Positions 41,927 to 49,469 of a stretch of DNA of 64,000 bases are shown piece by piece. This stretch comes from Streptomyces xylophagus (GTDB lineage: Bacteria; Actinomycetota; Actinomycetes; Streptomycetales; Streptomycetaceae), in NCBI RefSeq assembly GCF_000716435.1, contig NZ_JNWO01000008.1:372001-436000 (forward strand). Direction: 5' to 3'. The notes under the pieces were generated by a model that worked only from the letters and a program-made list of their open reading frames with translations, was not told the origin of the DNA and did not search any database. Position numbers and translations under genes: made by a program. Each line of letters begins with the position of its first letter. Within the stretch, counting starts at the first letter, position 1.

Positions 41927-42408
41927 TCGGTGTGCGTGCGGTGCAGAAGGTGTCGTCGACCCGGGCGTTCGCGCGGATCGCCCCCCATGTCATTCCCGCT
42001 CTCGACCGGGCCGTGCACCGGCTCACGCGCGGGAAGGTGCTGCTCAGCGCGCAGATGCTGCCGGGGGTGATCCTGACCTCGACCGGTGCGCGGAGCGGAC
42101 AGCTCCGCCACAGTCCCCTCGCCTGTATGCCGGTGGAGGACGGGTGGATTCTCATCGGGTCGAACTTCGGCCGTACCGGCAACCCCGCCTGGACGCACAA
42201 CCTCCTCGCCCATCCCGACGCCGAGGTCAGTTGGAAAGGTGAGGAGATCCCGGTCAGCGCCCGGTTGTTGGAGGGGGAGGAGCGGGCCGAGGTGTGGAAG
42301 GCGGCGCTCGCCTTCTGGCCGCCGTATGCCACCTATCAGGCGCGGGTGGAGCGGGAGATCCGGCTGTTCCGGATCACACGCAGGGCAGGCGGTGGTCCAC
42401 CGGAGTGA
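41923..42408 (+). CDS. Deazaflavin (F420)-dependent nitroreductase-family protein, Ddn-like
   Basis: 161-residue split-barrel protein of the Ddn/FDOR-B type. The recognisable stretch is GVILTSTGARSGQLRHSPL, then IGSNFGRTGNPAWTHNLLAHPDAEVSWKGEEIPVSARLLEGEERAEVW, which is the standard order for F420-binding members. It probably reduces a double bond or quinone using reduced F420. The GTG start overlaps the dehydrogenase stop by four bases, so the two act together. Confidence 0.9.
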   Translation: MIGVRAVQKVSSTRAFARIAPHVIPALDRAVHRLTRGKVLLSAQMLPGVILTSTGARSGQLRHSPLACMPVEDGWILIGSNFGRTGNPAWTHNLLAHPDAEVSWKGEEIPVSARLLEGEERAEVWKAALAFWPPYATYQARVEREIRLFRITRRAGGGPPE

Positions 42409-42417
42409 ACCACCGCC
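42388..42417. terminator. Stem-loop between convergent genes
   Basis: GGCGGTGGT (42388-42396) pairs with ACCACCGCC (42409-42417) around the Ddn-like stop codon, ahead of the convergent TetR gene. Confidence 0.75.
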
Positions 42418-42453
42418 CGCGAGACAGGACTTGGGACCTGGAAGCAGAAACTG

Positions 42454-43101
42454 CTACTTCGTCGGCTTCTTGCCGGTCACGCCCAGGTGGACCAACAGCG
42501 CCAGGTTCGGCTTGAGTTCAGCCTGCTTGACGCCCCACGTCTGGAAACCCTTCTGGTGCGAGGCGACCGCCGCGAGCATCGCGACCAGTGAACCGGCGAC
42601 CGCCGCCGGGTTCACGTCCTTGTCGACCCGCCCCTTGGCCTGCAGTTCGGCGACCGCGTCCGAGAGGGAGTTGTTCACGGAGTTGAGGATCTTCATGCGG
42701 ATCTTGTAGAAGCGTTTGTCGCCCTCGGCCGCTCCGAGGTCGACGACCCGCAGGATCGCGTCGTTCTTGCGCCAGAACTCGAGGAATCCGTCCACGAGTT
42801 CCTGCGCGGTGGTCCAGCCGGCCTTGCCGACCCAGGTCCGGCCGGCGAGCAACTCGGTCAACCCGGCGCCCTCCGTGGCCATTTGCTCCGCGATTTCCAG
42901 GACGGCGCCTTCGACGTCCGGGAAGTACTGGTAGAAGGTCGCGGGTGAAGTCCCCGCCTTCCGGGCGACATCGATGACTTTGACGTCCCGGTAAGGGGAG
43001 GAGCTGAGCATCTCGCTGAGGCAGTCGAGCAGCTTCTGCCGGGTCGCCTGCCCACGCCGGCCGGCCACGCGGCCGTCGACGGTACGCACTTGTCCTGTCA
43101 T
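42454..43101 (-). CDS. TetR-family regulator, candidate controller of the TGACG regulon
   Basis: 215-residue TetR protein. The HTH spans about residues 20-66 (TRQKLLDCLSEMLSSSPYRDVKVIDVARKAGTSPATFYQYFPDVEGAV). The C-terminal domain is all-helical with RKNDAILRVVDLGAAEGDKRFYKIRM, a pattern seen in regulators of acyl-CoA or lipid catabolism. It sits in the middle of the catabolic blocks, convergent with operon F. It is the only TetR gene here not accounted for by its own distinct operator. A degenerate TGACG dyad covers its ATG. The ligand may be a CoA thioester, which is inference. Its position near afsK corresponds, as I recall, to SCO4421 in S. coelicolor. Confidence 0.88.
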   Translation of the reverse strand: MTGQVRTVDGRVAGRRGQATRQKLLDCLSEMLSSSPYRDVKVIDVARKAGTSPATFYQYFPDVEGAVLEIAEQMATEGAGLTELLAGRTWVGKAGWTTAQELVDGFLEFWRKNDAILRVVDLGAAEGDKRFYKIRMKILNSVNNSLSDAVAELQAKGRVDKDVNPAAVAGSLVAMLAAVASHQKGFQTWGVKQAELKPNLALLVHLGVTGKKPTK

Positions 43102-43109
43102 GCCGTCAG
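43095..43109. promoter_or_regulatory. Degenerate TGACG operator over the TetR start codon
   Basis: CTGTCATGCCGTCAG has an intact right half and two mismatches in the left half. It overlaps the TetR ATG (43099-43101), a possible autoregulation site. Confidence 0.4.
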
Positions 43110-43223
43110 CTTACCGAGGGGTGATCGGAGCGCGATTCGGCCGACTGCAAATGGGGTGCACGAGGGTCCAGAGGGTGGTGTGCCTGGTCTGCGGGGTGCG
43201 TGAGTCGCCGTTACTTTGACGGT

Positions 43224-43946
43224 ATGGCCGAAAACAGGGCATCCGCGTACGGAGAGGGCGTCCCCTGCTGGGTGGACGCGCAGCTTCCCGACGTGGAGGC
43301 GGGCAGGCGGTTCTACGGTGAGCTCTTCGGGTGGACCTTCGAGGAGGCGTACGGCGGCTCCGTGTGGGCCCGCAAGGACGGCGAGCCCGTCGCGGCGCTC
43401 GCCCACAAGACGGACGGGCGGATGCCGACCGTGTGGACGGTGTACTTCGCGACACCGGACGTGGTGCGGCTGACCGGGCGTATCCGGGCGGCCGGCGGGC
43501 AGGTCGTCATGGCGCCGATCGCCGTGGGGGAACTGGGCACGGCCGCCCTCGCCGCGGATGCGGAGGGTGCCGTCTTCGGGCTGTGGCAGGCGGCCCGGCA
43601 CCCCGGTTTCGGGGTCCGGCACAAGACCGGCACCTTCGGCTGGGCCGAGCTGTACGCCCGTGACACCGAGGCCGCGAACACTTTCTACGGCGAACTTTTC
43701 ACAGACGCGCTCTTCGGACCGGAGGCCGTTCCCGACTTCGGGCGGGCGCCCGTCTCCGATGTGTTCCCGGTCGAGATGCCGCCGCATTTCCTCGTCCACT
43801 TCCGGGTCGAGGACATCGCGGCTGTTCTGGGGGCCGTGCACCGGCTCGGCGGGCGGGTCCAGGTTCCGCTCTTCGAGACGTCGTACGGAAAAGTGGCCGT
43901 CGTCACAGACAATCAAGGGGCGTCGTTCGCGCTGCTGCAACGCTGA
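43224..43946 (+). CDS. Tandem VOC (glyoxalase-like) protein
   Basis: 240-residue protein with two VOC modules. The first is PCWVDAQLPDVEAGRRFYGELFGWTFEE through GAVFGLWQAA; the second is FGWAELYARDTEAANTFYGELFTDALFG through VVTDNQGASFALLQR. Similar Streptomyces proteins are often described as hydroxylases or 27-kDa antigen-like, without proven activity. The ATG at 43224 is chosen over the upstream ATG because it opens the conserved part. It precedes afsK. Confidence 0.85.
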   Translation: MAENRASAYGEGVPCWVDAQLPDVEAGRRFYGELFGWTFEEAYGGSVWARKDGEPVAALAHKTDGRMPTVWTVYFATPDVVRLTGRIRAAGGQVVMAPIAVGELGTAALAADAEGAVFGLWQAARHPGFGVRHKTGTFGWAELYARDTEAANTFYGELFTDALFGPEAVPDFGRAPVSDVFPVEMPPHFLVHFRVEDIAAVLGAVHRLGGRVQVPLFETSYGKVAVVTDNQGASFALLQR

Positions 43947-44125
43947 CACCTGGACTTTTGTCCGTAGATATGTCGAGACACCCCGATTAGTCGCCGGGTT
44001 CGCAACCTGTGGCCAGGCCAGGAAGAATCAGGGTGCGTGCCGCCATGGCGGTGCGGTGGTGAGACGCTGCACGGGGTCGCGTACATACGTGGGTACCGCG
44101 GCTCGTACGGGGAGGTGGCAGGCAA

Positions 44126-46471
44126 GTGGTGGATCAGCTGACGCAGCACGATCCGCGGCGGATCGGGCCGTTCGAGGTGCTGGGACGGCTGGGTGCGGGC
44201 GGCATGGGGCTGGTCTATCTCGCGCGCTCGGCGTCCGGCCGGCGCGTGGCGATCAAGACCGTGCGGACGGAACTCGCCGAGGACCAGCTCTTCCGGGTCC
44301 GTTTCACGCGTGAGGTCGAGGCCGCGCGGGCGGTCTCCGGCTTTTATACGGCGGCCGTGGTCGACGCCGATCCGCGGGCCGCCGTGCCGTGGCTGGCCAC
44401 CGCGTACGTTCCCGCGCCCTCCCTCGAAGAGATAGTGAACGAGTGCGGGCCGATGCCGGCCCAGGCGGTGCGCTGGCTCGCGGCGGGGGTCGCGGAGGCG
44501 CTGCAGTCCATCCATGGCGCCGGGCTCGTGCACCGGGACCTGAAACCCTCCAACGTGCTGGTGGTCGAGGACGGGCCGCGGGTCATCGACTTCGGTATCG
44601 CCTCCGGTGTGTCGAACACCCGTTTGACGATGACGAACGTGGCGGTGGGTACGCCCGCCTACATGTCCCCGGAGCAGGCGAAGGACTCGCGCAGTGTCAC
44701 CGGCGCGAGCGACGTGTTCTCGCTCGGCTCGATGCTCGTGTTCGCCGCCACCGGACACCCCCCGTTCCACGGCGCCAACCCGGTCGAGACCGTCTTCATG
44801 CTGCTGCGCGAGGGCCCCGACCTCGCCGGTCTCCCGGACGAACTGCGCCCCCTCATCGAGTCCTGCATGCAGATGGAGGCCACCGGCCGCCCCAACCCGG
44901 CCGACCTCCAGGCCCAGCTCGCCCCCCACCTCTTCGGCTCCGGCTCCGACGACAGCGGTACGGCGTCGGCCTGGCTGCCCGAGCGCGCGGTGACCCTGAT
45001 CGAGACCCGGCGCGGTGGCCGCCCGCCGGTGAAACCGACGCCCACCGCAGGCCGCAGCGGTGGCGGGCGCGCCGCCGTACCGCCGCCGCCCTCCCACGAC
45101 CCCGTCGTGCCGGTCCCGGTCGGCGCCCCCGACACCGGGCCCGTACGGCTGGCCGGCGCCCCGGTGCCGATCGGCCCCGGGCCGCGCGTCGCCGACGCCC
45201 GCGCCGCCGCCGTGAAGGCACCCCCTCCGGAGGCCGGCCTGGTCGCCTCCTGGTCCCGGCCCCGGCCCGGCGTCAACGGCACCGACGCCGCCGTGGGCCC
45301 CGCCGTCCCCGTACCGCCGCCGCTGCCCCCGGAGACCGCCTCCGGCTGGCGCCCCTGGCGGTTCCGCATGTCGAACGACGTCTGGGGCACCCCGACCGTC
45401 GCCGGCGACCTCGTCTACGTCACCTCCTTCGAGGTGCACGCACTCGACGTCGCGACCGGCCGCCGTAGCTTCAAGACCCGGGACGTCGCCTGGTCGATGG
45501 CGGTCGCGGACGGCCGTATCCACGCCTCGGACGGGCCCACCCTCTTCGCTCTGGACGCCCGTGAGGGCGGTGACCTGTGGCGGTTGTCCACGGACGCCTG
45601 GGTGTACTCCCTCAAGGCCGAGCGCGGCACCGTCGTCACCGGGACGCGCGGCGGCGGAGTGCAGGCCTGGGAGGCGTCCACCGGGCAGAAGCTGTGGCAG
45701 CTGTCCGGCGCGCAGACCGACTTCGAGTCCCCGGAGGCGGGCCCGGCGCTGCACGACGGCACCGTGTACGTGTGGCAGGACGCCCGGCTGCGCGCCCTGG
45801 ACGCCCGGACGGGCGACGAGCGATGGGTGTACCCGATCGGCGACGCGGCCTCCTGCGGTGGCGTGCCCGTACGGATCACCCCCGCACCCGACGGCCATGT
45901 GTACGTCTCCGCCGGCACCCGCGTGCTGTCCGTCGAGGTGGCGAGCGGCCGGGTCCGCTGGCACTTCGAGGCGCCCGCGGTCTTCCTCTGCCCGCCCACC
46001 TTCGCGCCCGGCCCGGCGGTGACGGGTGGGGGGATCTATCTGGCCGACTACCTCGGCACGGTCTACGCCCTCGACGCCGCCGACGGCCGCGACCGCTGGC
46101 GCATCGCGACGGAGTCCCGGGCGTCGATCGAACCGGTCCTGGTCGCCGCCGGCCACGTCCACGTCGGCAGCGGCAAGGGCCTCTACACGCTCGACGCGGT
46201 CACCGGTACACCCAAGTGGCGCTTCCAGGCGGGCGGCGACATCGTGGGCGCCCCCGCGGTCGCCGAGGGCCGTATCCACTTCGGCTCGACCGATCGCCTC
46301 CTCTACACCCTCAAGGCCGACGACGGCCGCCTCCGCTGGAAGCTCGCCACCGGCGGCGAGATCACCGGGGCACCGGTGGTCAGGGACGGCGTCGTGTACG
46401 CGTGCAGCAAGGACCGCTGTGTGTACGCCCTGGACGCGGAGAAGGGGACGGGCACCGCAAGGACCGCGTGA
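44126..46471 (+). CDS. afsK: Serine/threonine protein kinase AfsK with PQQ-type propeller sensor domain
   Basis: Hanks-type kinase of 781 residues that, in S. coelicolor, autophosphorylates and phosphorylates AfsR, raising afsS transcription and antibiotic output; it also acts in hyphal tip growth. Seen here: glycine loop GAGGMGLV (23-30), K44, HRDLKPSN (136-143), DFG (155-157) and an activation segment with T165 and T168, T168 being the threonine I recall as important in AfsK. A Pro/Gly/Ala-rich linker follows (about 275-405), then PQQ-like beta-propeller blades (DVWGTPTVAGDLVYVTSFEVHALD and so on) to the end. No membrane helix, so it is peripheral or cytoplasmic. GTG start at 44126 with GGAGGTGGC upstream. 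Confidence 0.95.
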   Translation: MVDQLTQHDPRRIGPFEVLGRLGAGGMGLVYLARSASGRRVAIKTVRTELAEDQLFRVRFTREVEAARAVSGFYTAAVVDADPRAAVPWLATAYVPAPSLEEIVNECGPMPAQAVRWLAAGVAEALQSIHGAGLVHRDLKPSNVLVVEDGPRVIDFGIASGVSNTRLTMTNVAVGTPAYMSPEQAKDSRSVTGASDVFSLGSMLVFAATGHPPFHGANPVETVFMLLREGPDLAGLPDELRPLIESCMQMEATGRPNPADLQAQLAPHLFGSGSDDSGTASAWLPERAVTLIETRRGGRPPVKPTPTAGRSGGGRAAVPPPPSHDPVVPVPVGAPDTGPVRLAGAPVPIGPGPRVADARAAAVKAPPPEAGLVASWSRPRPGVNGTDAAVGPAVPVPPPLPPETASGWRPWRFRMSNDVWGTPTVAGDLVYVTSFEVHALDVATGRRSFKTRDVAWSMAVADGRIHASDGPTLFALDAREGGDLWRLSTDAWVYSLKAERGTVVTGTRGGGVQAWEASTGQKLWQLSGAQTDFESPEAGPALHDGTVYVWQDARLRALDARTGDERWVYPIGDAASCGGVPVRITPAPDGHVYVSAGTRVLSVEVASGRVRWHFEAPAVFLCPPTFAPGPAVTGGGIYLADYLGTVYALDAADGRDRWRIATESRASIEPVLVAAGHVHVGSGKGLYTLDAVTGTPKWRFQAGGDIVGAPAVAEGRIHFGSTDRLLYTLKADDGRLRWKLATGGEITGAPVVRDGVVYACSKDRCVYALDAEKGTGTARTA

Positions 46472-46503
46472 GCGGCGCCCGTTGAGGCCGATACCATGAT
46501 CGG

Positions 46504-47010
46504 ATGCATACGCGGGGGCGCAGGCTCAGATTCACGGCAGTACTGGCAATGACGGTTCTCACCCTCACCGGCTTCTCCACCGGACGGCACCACAGCGGCA
46601 GCCGTCACAAGAGCGGGAGCAGCGGGGGAGGGGGCGGGTGCAGCAGCTCCCGCCAAGATCACGACACGTCGACGAACCGGCGGTCCAACTACCGTTCCAC
46701 ACCCGGCTCCACGGCCTCCTCGGGCAGCGGCACCAGCAGCCTGCAGGACGGTACGGCGAAGCTGGTGAGCTGCGCGACCGCGAAGAAGCGGTACGCGACC
46801 GTCGAGGTGAGCAACCCGAACAACCGGAAAGCCACCTTCTCCGTCGACGTCACCTTCAAGGACGCCCAGGACAACGAGGTCGACTTCAACTACGCGGACG
46901 TCAAGGTGCCGGCGAACGGCAGGGCGACCGTCCGTGTCCCCGTGCTCGGCACCTCCACCCCGGTCGACCACTGCAAAGTGGACCAGGAAGCCGACGTCAC
47001 GTCCTCCTAA
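46504..47010 (+). CDS. Small secreted protein with Gly/Ser/His-rich linker
   Basis: 168 residues from the ATG at 46504. The N-terminus (RGRRLRFTAVLAMTVLTLTGFSTG) is a signal peptide. A disordered Gly/Ser/His/Arg-rich segment with one Cys follows (about 26-80). A small beta-sandwich-like domain comes next (AKLVSCATAKKRYATVEVSNPNNRKATFSVDVTFKDAQDNEVDFN through GRATVRVPV), with two Cys that could form a disulfide. The type recalls FxLYD-like exported domains. It lies 33 bases after afsK and may share its transcript. Its stop overlaps that of the convergent hydratase. Function unknown. Confidence 0.8.
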   Translation: MHTRGRRLRFTAVLAMTVLTLTGFSTGRHHSGSRHKSGSSGGGGGCSSSRQDHDTSTNRRSNYRSTPGSTASSGSGTSSLQDGTAKLVSCATAKKRYATVEVSNPNNRKATFSVDVTFKDAQDNEVDFNYADVKVPANGRATVRVPVLGTSTPVDHCKVDQEADVTSS

Positions 47011-47777
47011 CGCAGCCGGTACTCCCGCTGCCGCCCGGCGAACAGCTCAGCCTGCCGTTCGTCGGGCAGATTCCCCAGCGCGATCAACGGCGGCGCCTGC
47101 GCGTAGGCCTGCGCCCGCGCCGCCTCCTTCGCCGCCCACAACGCCCGCACGGTCCCCTGAACGCCCTCGGTCGGATACCCGGCGATGACGGTCGCGCAGG
47201 CCAGGGAGGCCTCCAACGCCCCGCCGGGCGCGGTGAGTTCGGACACGAGCCCCAGCTCGTACGCCCGCCGCGCCGAGATCCGCTCCGCCGTCCCCATGAG
47301 CATCATCCGCGCGACCTCGCCGTACGGCATCCGGTGTGCCATCAGCACGGACTCGTACGCGCTGACCATGCCGTAGGTGGTGTGCGGGTCGAAGAACACG
47401 GCGGTTGGGTCGGCGATGACGAACTCGCTCTCGCCCAGCAGATAGAAGGCCCCGCCGCAGGCCATCCCGCGCACGGCGGAGATCACCGGCTTCCACAGGT
47501 CGTTGGCCTTCGGCCCGATGTTGAGCAGCGGATCGTCCTGCATGTACGGGGAGTTGGGCTGCGGCACGACCGCGTCCCGGTCGAGCCCGGTGCAGAAGGC
47601 GCGCTCCCCGGCCCCGGTGAGGACGACGGCCCGTACGGAGTCGTCGAACCGCAACTCCCGCCACATGGCGCCGAGTTCGGCGGCTGTGGCGAGGTCGATG
47701 GCGTTGAGCCGGTGCGGCCGGTCGAGGGTGACGACGGCGACACCGGTGTCCTTGTCGACGGAGACACCGAGAGTCAT
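47007..47777 (-). CDS. Enoyl-CoA hydratase/isomerase family protein
   Basis: 256-residue crotonase-family enzyme: LDRPHRLNAIDLATAAELG, GERAFCTGLDRDAV at the first oxyanion loop, SAVRGMACGGAFYLLGESEFVIA at the second, then TYGMVSAYESVLMAHRMPYGEVARMMLMGTAERISARRAYELGLV. The usual catalytic Glu is not in its normal place, so it may be a hydrolase or isomerase rather than a hydratase. The ATG at 47777 overlaps the DUF35 stop (ATGA). It is the third gene of an operon thiolase-DUF35-crotonase driven from operator pair G. Confidence 0.9.
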   Translation of the reverse strand: MTLGVSVDKDTGVAVVTLDRPHRLNAIDLATAAELGAMWRELRFDDSVRAVVLTGAGERAFCTGLDRDAVVPQPNSPYMQDDPLLNIGPKANDLWKPVISAVRGMACGGAFYLLGESEFVIADPTAVFFDPHTTYGMVSAYESVLMAHRMPYGEVARMMLMGTAERISARRAYELGLVSELTAPGGALEASLACATVIAGYPTEGVQGTVRALWAAKEAARAQAYAQAPPLIALGNLPDERQAELFAGRQREYRLR

Positions 47778-48190
47778 GGCCGCTCCAGAACCCACTGCGG
47801 CAGACCTGCCTCGCTGAACACGACCTGCACCCGCGCCCCGATCCGAACGCGTTCAGGGGCAAGGGAGTTGAGGGCGGCCCCCGGCCCGGTGACGAGATTG
47901 CCGACCAGCCGGATGCGCGGGAAGTCGGCCAGTTCCACCACGATCACGTTGTAGGGCGCGACGGCGGCGTAGTCGGGAAGGAGCGGGGGGTGCGGGAAGA
48001 CGTACGACCAGATCCTCCCGCGCCCGCTCACCTGCCGCCAGTCGCTCGCGAAGGACTGGCAGTGGGGGCAGCAGGGGCGGGGCGGGAAGCGGGGTTCGGC
48101 GCAGTCGGCGCAGGTCTGGACGCGGAGTTCGCCTTCGCGGGCGTACTGCCAGAAGGGGGCGCCGTCGGCGTCGGTGAGCGGAGTGAGCAT
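47774..48190 (-). CDS. DUF35 OB-fold / zinc-ribbon protein
   Basis: 138-residue partner protein for a thiolase-fold enzyme. The zinc ribbon is CADCAEPRFPPRPCCPHC; the OB fold follows (GRIWSYVFPHPPLLPDYAAVAPYNVIVVELADFPRIRLVGNLV). ATG at 48190 with a GAGGAG site. It begins 17 bases after the thiolase-like gene, and this tight pairing is the arrangement expected for an Ltp2-DUF35-type complex. Confidence 0.92.
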   Translation of the reverse strand: MLTPLTDADGAPFWQYAREGELRVQTCADCAEPRFPPRPCCPHCQSFASDWRQVSGRGRIWSYVFPHPPLLPDYAAVAPYNVIVVELADFPRIRLVGNLVTGPGAALNSLAPERVRIGARVQVVFSEAGLPQWVLERP

Positions 48191-48207
48191 GGTGGTCGAC
48201 TCCTCTT

Positions 48208-49371
48208 TCACTTCGTGAGCAGCAGGGCGGAGGTGGGGACGCCCTCGCCCGCCGTGACCAGGCAGGTGGCGGCGTCCGGGACCTGGGCGGTGCTGGTGCC
48301 GCGCAACTGCCGTACGCCCTCGTTGATCAGGTTGAAGCCGTGGACGTAGGCCTCGGAGAGCCCGCCGCCACTGGTGTTGAGGGGGAGCCGGCCGCCGATC
48401 TCGAGGGCGCCCCCTTCCGTGAAGGCACCGCCTTCCCCCCTTCCGCAGAAGCCGTAGCCCTCCAGGGAGAGGGGGACGAGGGCGGTGAACGCGTCGTAGA
48501 TCTGGGCGACATCGACGTCCTGCGGGGTGAAGTCGGCGTGTTTCCACAGGTGTCGGGCGGCGGTCCAGGCGGGTCCGGTGAGGGGGTCGTCGTTCCAGTA
48601 GTTGACCATGCCGTGGTGCTGGGCGGGGAGGCCCTGGGCGGCGGAGTGGATGTGGACGGGGGTGCGCCGGCAGTCACGGGCGCGTTCGCGGGAGACGACC
48701 ACACAGGCCAACGCGCCGTCCGTCTCCAGGCAGTTGTCGAAGAGGCAGAGGGGTTCGCTGATCCAGCGGGAGGTCATGTACATCTCGCGGGTGAGGGGGC
48801 GGTCGTACATGATCGCGGCCGGGTTCTGGTTGGCGCGGTTCCGGCAGGCGAGGGCGACGTTGAACAGGTGGTCCCGGGTCGCGCCGTACTCGTACATGTA
48901 GCGGCGGGTGAGCATGGCTATCTCATCGGCCGGGCGGAGGAGCCCGAAAGGGCGGGTCCACTGGGCGGGGGTGGGGAGTTGGCGGGCGGTGTTGGTCCAG
49001 GGTCTGGGCCCGCTGCCGCGCTTCCGTGATCTCCAGGCCACGCCGACCGTCGCCTGTCCGGCGGCGATGGCGGTCGCGAGGTGCGCGACGGTGGCGCACG
49101 AACCCCCGCCGCCGTAACCGACCTTGCTGAAGAAGGTCAGGTCCCCGAAGCCGACCGCCTTCGCCAGCTCGACCTCGTCGGTCTCCTCCATCGTGTAGGA
49201 GGCGAGGGCGTCGACCTCGGCCGGCGCGATCCCGGCGTCGTCGAGGGCGGCGAGCACGGCACGGCAGGCCAAGGTCCGCTCGTCCTCGGGGAGTTGCTTG
49301 GCGAAGGAGGTCTGCCCGATCCCGACGACGGCGGTCGCGTCCTTCAGTCCGGCCATGCGCTGTCCGGCCAT
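48208..49371 (-). CDS. Thiolase-fold lipid-transfer-type protein paired with DUF35
   Basis: 387-residue SCP-x/Ltp-type protein. Landmarks: TAVVGIGQTSFAKQLP, GYGGGGSCATVAHLATAIAAGQATV, RPLTREMYMTSRWISEPLCLFDNCLETDGALACVVVS, AQIYDAFTALVPLSLEGYGFCGRGEGGAFTE and LPLNTSGGGLSEAYVHG. Aligning back from AIAAG, the canonical thiolase Cys position is Gly, although a nearby Cys (GGSCAT) exists. An aldolase-like or acyl-transfer role is thus open. ATG at 49371 preceded by GGAGGTG. First gene of the leftward operon from operator pair G. Confidence 0.88.
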   Translation of the reverse strand: MAGQRMAGLKDATAVVGIGQTSFAKQLPEDERTLACRAVLAALDDAGIAPAEVDALASYTMEETDEVELAKAVGFGDLTFFSKVGYGGGGSCATVAHLATAIAAGQATVGVAWRSRKRGSGPRPWTNTARQLPTPAQWTRPFGLLRPADEIAMLTRRYMYEYGATRDHLFNVALACRNRANQNPAAIMYDRPLTREMYMTSRWISEPLCLFDNCLETDGALACVVVSRERARDCRRTPVHIHSAAQGLPAQHHGMVNYWNDDPLTGPAWTAARHLWKHADFTPQDVDVAQIYDAFTALVPLSLEGYGFCGRGEGGAFTEGGALEIGGRLPLNTSGGGLSEAYVHGFNLINEGVRQLRGTSTAQVPDAATCLVTAGEGVPTSALLLTK

Positions 49372-49401
49372 GATCTGTGCACCTCCGCGTGACACCGGGG
49401 C

Positions 49402-49420
49402 TGCTGACAGAGCGTCAGGC
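49402..49420. promoter_or_regulatory. Operator site G1
   Basis: TGCTGACAGAGCGTCAGGC, one core mismatch, upstream of the thiolase-like gene. Confidence 0.8.
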
Positions 49421-49428
49421 TACAGCTA

Positions 49429-49447
49429 ATCTGACGGGTAGTCAGCT
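49429..49447. promoter_or_regulatory. Operator site G2
   Basis: ATCTGACGGGTAGTCAGCT, one core mismatch, 27 bp centre-to-centre from G1, facing the FadD3-like gene. Confidence 0.8.
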
Positions 49448-49469
49448 ACCGGGTTCAGGGAGGCCGTTC

